In this document: piece after piece, positions 58,031-64,000 of the stretch
Layout of the letters: each line of letters starts with the position of its first letter
How positions within the stretch are numbered: the stretch's first letter is position 1
Origin: Adiantum capillus-veneris
Taxonomy: Eukaryota; Streptophyta; Polypodiopsida; Polypodiales; Pteridaceae
DNA: 64,000 bases
Assembly (NCBI GenBank): GCA_014529385.2
Contig: CM043962.1
Span: 46,857,098-46,921,097, forward strand
Direction: 5' to 3'
Translations under genes and position numbers: made by a program
The notes under the pieces: model-generated
Told to the model about the DNA's origin: nothing
The model's database searches: none
Seen by the model: only the letters and a program-made list of their open reading frames with translations

Positions 58031-59340
58031 TTGTGCTCTATTTTCCATTAAACACATTTTGATTTGTTGTTGCATGATCATAGAGTTAGAGTGAAATTAT
58101 TCAATTGATTTTTTGTTACCAATCCATGGCGTGTTTAAAAAAAAGTTTTGCTATTATAATGTCATAAATTAAAAAAGTTTCTTCTCATGTCAAATCAAAT
58201 ATCTCTTTCAAAACAAAACAATAGTTTGATTAACTACCAACATCTTTCAAATAAAAGAAAAAAACTCATTTAAGAAATAATGATAAGAAATCATTAGATT
58301 TTGGATTTATGAAGTGCATCCTATTGTGAGGAGACATCTTTCATCTATGTAACATTGTTGATCTAATTGTTTGATGTTCTTAACGTTTTCTTCTTAATAC
58401 TTGTCTTTTTGAGGTGATAAAAACTACCAAAATGTTATTGACAATTGATAGTGCTACAAAAATGGTGTTTGTTAAACACCCTCTATCTTGAAGATGCTAT
58501 ACTCTTTGTACTCAGTACTTTGTTGTACATGAGATAAAGACCATAAATTTTATAAAATGAGTTGTCGATAATCTTTGTGTATAACCCATACAGATTTGCT
58601 ATAATCAATGCATAGGCTCCTTATTAGTTACATCAATGGTGTTTTTAAACACCTCCTTTTTTTGAGACACCATCTCTAGAAGCTTTATGAAAGTTTCAAA
58701 GCATGTATCAAAGTTTTTGAGACACCATGTCTAGAAGCTTTATTGAATTTTTAAAGCAAATATAGATTCTTTGGCACAAACATATATTCTTTGACACTAA
58801 AGGGCACTATGGGTGCCATAGATGACAAGTTATGGTCTTAGTTTCAACAACCATTTTTAGGTTTTTTAATTAAGAGTGTTGTACATACTATAGTGTAGTT
58901 GAAACTTAATAGTATTTTAAAATTGGGACTAGTTATTTTCTCATACTTGAGATTATGATGACCAATTTTATGATAAGATTTGTTGGTGCTCTTTGTGTTT
59001 ATATATTGTATTTTCGGTTGGCATAATCAATCTATATGTTGCTTAGTAGTCACATCATTCGGTGTTTTTTGACACCTTGAATTTTTTAGAGTCCACCTTT
59101 ATGGGCTTTCCCGATGGTTTAAAGCATTTATGTGATACAATTTCTTTTGCAAAAACCTATATTGGAGGTTTGCTTATAAAAATTAATATAGAAAAATCAA
59201 ATTTGGGTGTCATAATCATAACCTCTTATCTGAATTAAGGATAAATTGACCGTAACAAGAGTAGAATAACGCGATCCTAACACGCCAATTTAGCATTTGA
59301 AAAACAAGATTTTTTCAATTTATCTAAAATGGTGTTTTAT
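58031..59340. other. AT-rich intergenic sequence
   Basis: No gene seen. A short repeat of GAGACACCATSTCTAGAAGCTTTAT occurs near 58663 and 58720. Confidence 0.5.
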
Positions 59341-59344
59341 GCTA

Positions 59345-59445
59345 ATATATTATACCCACCAGAGTGAGTTCTACTATTTTTTATACCCACCATTGTGAGT
59401 TCTAATATATTATACGTGGCACCATTGTGAGTTCTACTATTTTTT
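59345..59445 (+). repeat. Minisatellite, about 35 bp unit
   Basis: ATTATACCCACC and GTGAGTTCTA(C/A)TAT recur three times with small changes between 59348 and 59444. Confidence 0.75.
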
Positions 59446-59454
59446 TAAAAGATC

Positions 59455-59645
59455 GATGGCTTATTCTAGTGCATAATCTTTTGCAACAAGCCTTGCCTTG
59501 TAGCAATCAATGCTGCCATTTGGCTTAGGTTTTAGCTTATATGCCCACTCTTATAAATGGCCTTATTTGCAAAGAGTCAAATCTTAATGAAACCAAGCTA
59601 TATTCTTGAAAATTGCATCGTACTAAGCTTGCATTGTAGCTCTTC
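59455..59645 (-). pseudogene. Copia reverse transcriptase scrap
   Basis: On the minus strand, WAYKLKPKPNGSIDCYKARL followed by VAKDYA matches the copia RT block usually written [27 protein letters not shown]. Upstream, YDAIFKN in one frame fits the preceding RT segment. Stops and frame changes show old decay. No LTR nearby. Confidence 0.75.
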
Positions 59646-60008
59646 AATTTTTGAAACACATTTCTCATCAACTGAAGCAAGCTACTCGTTATCACATAGA
59701 TTTGGCACAACCCTACTAAGGTAATTTGATATAAGGAAAGCATGCTAAGAATAAATAGCACACAAGTAGGTAAAGTTGCATACAATTTGCTACCACACAA
59801 AGTTTTGCACCAGTCATTTGAACATTGACTTCGAAGCCTCAAATTTTCCTTATTCAAATTTTTTTCCAATTTAGCATTGTATTGAGCCAAAACCAAGAAT
59901 GCGGGGGATGCAACTCGTGGCGACCGGCGGAGGCTAGGAGCCATGGGGAGCATGGATTGCGGGGAAGTTCAGTCCACAATCTTTCCTGACCGTCAATGGT
60001 CACGGGCG

Positions 60009-60010
<2 letters not shown>

Positions 60011-60073
<63 letters not shown>
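60011..60073. repeat. G63 homopolymer
   Basis: 63 consecutive G on the plus strand, followed 55 bp later by C19 (60129-60147). Such length may be partly an assembly or sequencing artefact. Confidence 0.9.
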
Positions 60074-60074
<1 letters not shown>

Positions 60075-60251
60075 CGTGAGCTATTCAGAACACTTCGCAT
60101 CATGTTTAGTGAATTCTATGTAGAGAATCCCCCCCCCCCCCCCCCCCTTTTTTTCCACGTAGGTGCACAAGTCTAAACGCACTTATAATATGCACCTTTA
60201 TGTATAATCAGTTGCAAGCTAAAGCCTTGCAACGAACTTCTTTTAACTCCA

Positions 60252-60330
60252 TAGTTGAGCATTCACGTCCCTGGACACCGCCCGGGTTCGAATCCTTGCA
60301 TGATTAAACCACCCTTTTGGTTTAAGCATT
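60252..60330 (+). other. Possible tRNA-derived SINE remnant
   Basis: GGGTTCGAATCC at 60284-60295 fits the pol III B box. A weak A-box-like TAGTTGAGCAT lies 32 bp upstream at 60252. No clear tRNA fold or 3' tail, so this is tentative. Confidence 0.4.
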
Positions 60331-60666
60331 TCGCCCTCCTCCGTTGCCTTGAAATAAACTAAGGCATTGAAGTTGATTGGAAACCGGCTCGACCTGTTGC
60401 CCAACGTACCATGTGGCAGACTCTAGAGCGTGCCACATCCCCTAGAGTATGATACTTAGAAGGAGCCCACAATTACGAAGCCCCTTTCTAGAGATTGATG
60501 CATTTGTTGCACGAAATGTTTCTTGAAACGACAACTACAAAACCTAGCAAACATGGGGGTACACTGAACCGCGCATACAAAGATGATGAATCTTGGCAAC
60601 AAAAAGGGCCAATACTGACTCAAGTTTGCATGTGCATGTCTCTCTCTATGCACTATGCATAGTAGG

Positions 60667-60668
<2 letters not shown>

Positions 60669-60702
<34 letters not shown>

Positions 60703-60763
60703 CACTATGCAAGGTAAGGTTCTCTCTCCCTGCCCTTCAGCATCGAGATGGAATGAAACAAGA

Positions 60764-60834
<71 letters not shown>

Positions 60835-61241
60835 CTCTCTTAGCACGAGCACAACTGGTGCGGTCGACCAGCCAAAAGGAATCGAGCAGAGGCAAGGTAT
60901 TACATGTCCTATGCTCTTTTTGGCCAACAAGTGGTTGGTTGGCCGTTGTAGCCCACACCCCACCGCTCCCAACAATAACGAAGCCATCCCTCCCAACCAA
61001 TCAGCAAGCTCGTTGCTTTAAAAAAAGGGCTGGCCGTAAACCGGCCAGAGCAGTTGTGCTCAAAATTGCCGGGCGGCTAGCTAATATTCTAATGGCTGGA
61101 AAGTGGCCGAGCGGCTAGATGTGCTAGAGCTATCTCATTTCAACTTTCAACTACACTTCTGTCGTATTTCGTAGCAGCATACACAGTTCAGTTCATGCAT
61201 AAGGTAGCATGTGCTCTCTCTCTCTCTCTCTCTCTCTCTCT
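60669..61241. repeat. Cluster of TC and AC microsatellites
   Basis: (TC)n at 60669-60700, compound (TC)n-(AC)n at 60767-60833 and (TC)n at 61214-61241. They create several spurious long frames on both strands. Confidence 0.95.
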
Positions 61242-62050
61242 TCAGAATGTGTGATCTCTCACTAGTGCCTCTTGGCTTGCTTGCACCTTGGTACCGTGAG
61301 TGCTGGCTTTGCCAAGAAATGTCTCTTTTTGTGTCTGGTAGAGGCGATGGGGAATATGGGGAGGCTATGGAGGAGAGTGAGGGTGGGAGTTGCAGACGAT
61401 TCCAACGAATCTTCACAATTTATGAGTTTAATTTTTACAACAGTCAACTCGTGTTTCTCACAACATCGAAACGCCTCCGGGGATGGCGTTTCCTGCAACA
61501 CAAAAATTTGATCCATTGCGTCCACACCCTTTGATGCAACCCGTACAATCGTTCCTCACTTAGCCATTTGCATTGGGATAGCAACGAGCTAGGGAGGGGT
61601 CAGGGTGTACTAAGGGAAGAAACGGGGAGAGGCGGACCTGCAGAGGAGACAGGAGGTAGAGGAGGCGAAGAGATGGGAAGAGGCCGAAATGCAGAGGGAG
61701 TTGCCGAGCAAAGAGATGGCGAGAGGTGGCATTATATACACAAAAGAAGTTTTGGACAAATTCTCACAATATTTCCCACACTGTGACTTACCTCAACATC
61801 ATGAGCTTTTGTGAGGGAGGCACCGCATACCTAGCTAGGTACGATTGGGGGCAGGGATTCGATGCCTCTCGAGCATAACCTCATGATGTTATGCATTGTA
61901 TGAAAAACACTCCCTTTTCCTACATGAGAAAATTTCTAAAATCTTCTTGTAATTGTAGAGGGGAGAGACAAAATTGAGGAGCGTGCCACGTAAGAGCACC
62001 AGGGTCGCCTTTGACCGCGGGTGAAGGGTATCTTCGCGGCTAATAAATGT
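61242..62050. other. Intergenic sequence, purine-rich in part
   Basis: No gene recognised. 61590-61740 is G/A-rich, giving a low-complexity Gly/Arg/Glu frame that I do not accept as coding. Confidence 0.5.
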
Positions 62051-62056
62051 TTGTAA

Positions 62057-62457
62057 AAATTACCAAAGTACCGCTGGAATTTGTGGAAATTCCCCAAATA
62101 CCCCACATTTCAAAAAATTCCCAATATGCCCTCCAATTTCTCCAAAATTCTCAAAATACCCCTCAACAACCTCGCCAACATATCTAAAGTCAGTTCTTCA
62201 TAGAAAGATTGGTTCTCCCTAAATAGAAGTAGGATTTTGAATGGTATCGGGGGCTCTTAAGACAAAATCATTCATCATTTTTAGACACAAACGCTGCTAT
62301 TTGTGAACTCATTGGTGAATAGTTTTGTCTTAAGACACTTAAAGATAGAACTTTATTGTCAAACATTTAGAGTATGTAGAAATTGGGGCAAACCCATCCC
62401 AAAATGATACAAGGGTATATTGGGAACTTTAAAATTGGAGGGGTACTTTGGTAATTT
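62057..62457. mobile_element. Foldback/MITE-like inverted repeat element (401 bp)
   Basis: AAATTACCAAAGTACC at 62057-62072 is exactly complementary to 62442-62457, with weaker complementarity extending inward. A second inner inverted pair, CTTAAGACAAAA (62256-62267) and its complement (62333-62344), lies near the centre. Non-coding. Target duplication not resolved. Confidence 0.65.
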
Positions 62458-62632
62458 CCCCTAAATTCTAATTATAACAAGTCAATCCAGTAGTATATTC
62501 CTTTGCAAAAGGATGCTCCATGCATGTCTATATGCTCAGGTAGTACAACCATGCAAATGCATCAAGCTAGCTAGCTCCATCCTGTTCCAATAGGAGGGTG
62601 TAAAATGTGGTACATGGGAGGATCGTGAGCAA

Positions 62633-62636
<4 letters not shown>

Positions 62637-62674
<38 letters not shown>
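62637..62674. repeat. (GA)n microsatellite
   Basis: 38 nt of GA followed by a GGGA-rich stretch. Confidence 0.95.
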
Positions 62675-62675
<1 letters not shown>

Positions 62676-62964
62676 GGGGAGGGAGGGAGGGTGCTCTATG
62701 GAATTCAACATGGGCTTCAATTTACAACAACACAAACAAACTACTCAAATACAACCACCAAACAACTAAATTACAAGATTTTGAGGGTATTTGAGGATAC
62801 TGCAACTTCTAGCAATTTTGTTGTTAGAGTTCTTCTCTTGGACATTGAGGAAACCCTTTGCAATGGTAGAGATGCCCATGCTCATGGCTACATCTCTCTT
62901 TTCATAGAAGTTTTTTGTACCCCGCATATTCACTCGTGCACATATCCCTAGTACTAGAGCTCCA

Positions 62965-62965
<1 letters not shown>

Positions 62966-63000
<35 letters not shown>
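62966..63000. repeat. C35 homopolymer
   Basis: 35 consecutive C on the plus strand. Length should be treated as uncertain. Confidence 0.9.
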
Positions 63001-63002
<2 letters not shown>

Positions 63003-63128
63003 AATAGGTTTTTATCCTTATCCTTAATTTGTACCAATTTGGATTGTTTTGTCTTTTCCAATAGATAAAGGACATACACACATGTATCTCATAGGCCAAC
63101 TTCAACCTCACATAGACATTATAAAAAT

Positions 63129-63129
63129 C

Positions 63130-63175
<46 letters not shown>
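63129..63175. repeat. (CT)n microsatellite
   Basis: CT repeat directly before the first SINE-like copy. Confidence 0.95.
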
Positions 63176-63178
<3 letters not shown>

Positions 63179-63179
<1 letters not shown>

Positions 63180-63300
63180 GGTAGATTGGTTATGCCATTT
63201 TCCTCTTGAATAATAGGTCTTGAGTTCAACTCTCCTCGTCAAATAGATCTTTAAGGTCTCTTGGGATAGTTTCCTACGATGTTAAAATTCTCTTCTTCTT
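63179..63300 (+). mobile_element. tRNA-like SINE candidate, copy 1
   Basis: A-box-like TGGTAGATTGG (63179) and B-box-like GAGTTCAACTC (63222), 43 bp apart, then a shared body ending GTTAAAATTCTCTTCTTCTT. The two boxes and the spacing fit a pol III-transcribed, tRNA-derived SINE. Confidence 0.6.
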
Positions 63301-63340
63301 CTCCTCCTCTTCCTCTCCTCCTCTCTCTCTCTCTCTTTTC

Positions 63341-63381
63341 CTAAGACATTAAAATTCTCTTCTTCGCCGCGGGGGGGGGGG
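63341..63381 (+). repeat. Partial third copy of the SINE-like 3' end, with a G10 run
   Basis: CCTAAGACATTAAAATTCTC matches the 3' body of the neighbouring copies (CCTACGATGTTAAAATTCTC), then CGCCGC and about ten G's. Confidence 0.6.
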
Positions 63382-63442
63382 GCGCTGTGCACACGCGCTA
63401 ATAAAAAGAGGAAAATGGTATAACCTTTCTATCACTTGAGTG

Positions 63443-63565
63443 TGATAGATTGATTATGCCATTTCCCTCTTGAATAACAGGTCTCGAGTTCAACTCTCCT
63501 CATCAGATAGATCTTTAATGTCACTTGGTATAGTTTCCTACGACGTTAAAATTCTCTTCTTCTTC
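63443..63565 (+). mobile_element. tRNA-like SINE candidate, copy 2
   Basis: TGATAGATTGA (63443) and GAGTTCAACTC (63486) with the same 43 bp spacing, and a body about 90% like copy 1 up to ATTCTCTTCTTCTT. Followed by a CA-rich stretch with a duplicated CAGACCCCATGTAGATTAAC. Confidence 0.6.
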
Positions 63566-64000
63566 CCATGCACCCCCATGCACGCGCGCGAACACACACA
63601 GACCCCATGTAGATTAACACACACACACAGACCCCATGTAGATTAACACAAACTCTTATTGTTGTAGCAAAAACAACTACAGCACAGTTTTCCCAAAAAC
63701 ACAAACGTCAACAAGCTACCCATTGTTTAAGGGCTCCTTCTTAAGCCATACTATAAGAGGAGCTAAACAAAACACAATCAAGACATGCAGAAACATATAA
63801 AAAAGAGCAAACATATTAAGGAAGAGATTAAAACAGGAGCTAGTTCAAAGTGAAAGAGGTGGGCAAAATAAACAAGGGAATTTTATTCACAAGAACTCAA
63901 CTTTTAAGTCATTCACATTTAGGACAACACAAAGCAAGCTCCTGAAAATCTGATGTACGCTCACATGAGATTCTACAAATCTTTTCTTTAGGCCGCAGGA
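63566..64000. other. Intergenic sequence at the window edge
   Basis: Short tandem duplication at about 63592-63650, then AT-rich sequence. No gene seen. Confidence 0.5.

Noticed and set aside
59537-59953. 138-codon minus-strand open frame with hydrophobic segments
   Set aside because: Part of the same DNA reads as a copia RT scrap in another minus-strand frame, so this frame is probably chance.
60593-61118. Overlapping frames of 87-142 codons around the TC/AC repeats
   Set aside because: Low-complexity translation of microsatellites on both strands.
61568-61786. 72-codon Gly/Arg/Glu-rich frame
   Set aside because: Purine-rich low-complexity sequence without any domain.
63581-63650. Possible CRISPR-like or telomere-like repeat
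   Set aside because: Only two copies of a ~25 bp CA-rich unit and no spacers; it is a simple tandem duplication.

Overview
The window looks like a gene-poor, repeat-dense stretch of a land-plant nuclear genome. The plant signs are Ty1/copia LTR retrotransposons primed by initiator tRNA-Met (PBS TGGTATCAGAGC or close variants), a Ty3/gypsy remnant, a BED-finger hAT transposase remnant, small non-autonomous DNA transposons, tRNA-like SINE candidates and very long GA, CT, G and C tracts. The species cannot be named from the sequence. I found no intact host gene, rRNA or tRNA gene, CRISPR array or bacterial-type operon. Almost every coding stretch is a broken transposon gene.

Layout. 1-8471: two degenerate copies (A, B) of one short-LTR copia family, joined through a single LTR. 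8472-13500: unrecognised, decayed coding-like sequence with small tandem duplications and hairpins. 13515-15440: a gypsy integrase remnant split by a 1.36 kb non-autonomous DNA element flanked by TTAA. 17478-22672: copia copy C, with both LTRs and a near-perfect 5 bp target duplication. 22723-24235: a broken protein-kinase-like gene. 24762-25886: a 1.1 kb inverted-repeat element with an 8 bp target duplication. 26790-29293: a minus-strand hAT transposase pseudogene. From 31381 to about 49000 lies a degenerate tandem array with a period of about 0.7 kb. It hosts G (a 2.7 kb gag-only LTR element, minus strand, with copia F nested in its leader and a 247 bp element nested in F's 3' LTR), E (a very young copia element whose LTRs differ only in a GT/GA microsatellite) and H (a 726 bp solo LTR). 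50926-57500: a second TTAA-flanked element, split by copia copy D. 57505-64000: array-like sequence, a copia RT scrap, a G63 tract, many microsatellites, a foldback element and candidate SINEs.

How the parts relate. Nesting gives relative ages: array, then G, then F, then the small element in F's LTR; gypsy, then TTAA element 1; TTAA element 2, then D. E is the youngest datable insertion but carries one frameshift before the RT active site. Copies A-D fall into two subgroups (A+D and B+C). Each subgroup shares an RT stop codon that the other lacks, which suggests already-defective copies were mobilised in trans. The observation I consider most novel is the pair of TTAA-flanked elements with CACTWG termini and a shared subterminal 16 bp quasi-palindrome. 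This resembles piggyBac-type or Kolobok-type architecture, which to my knowledge is not a standard part of vascular-plant transposon inventories.
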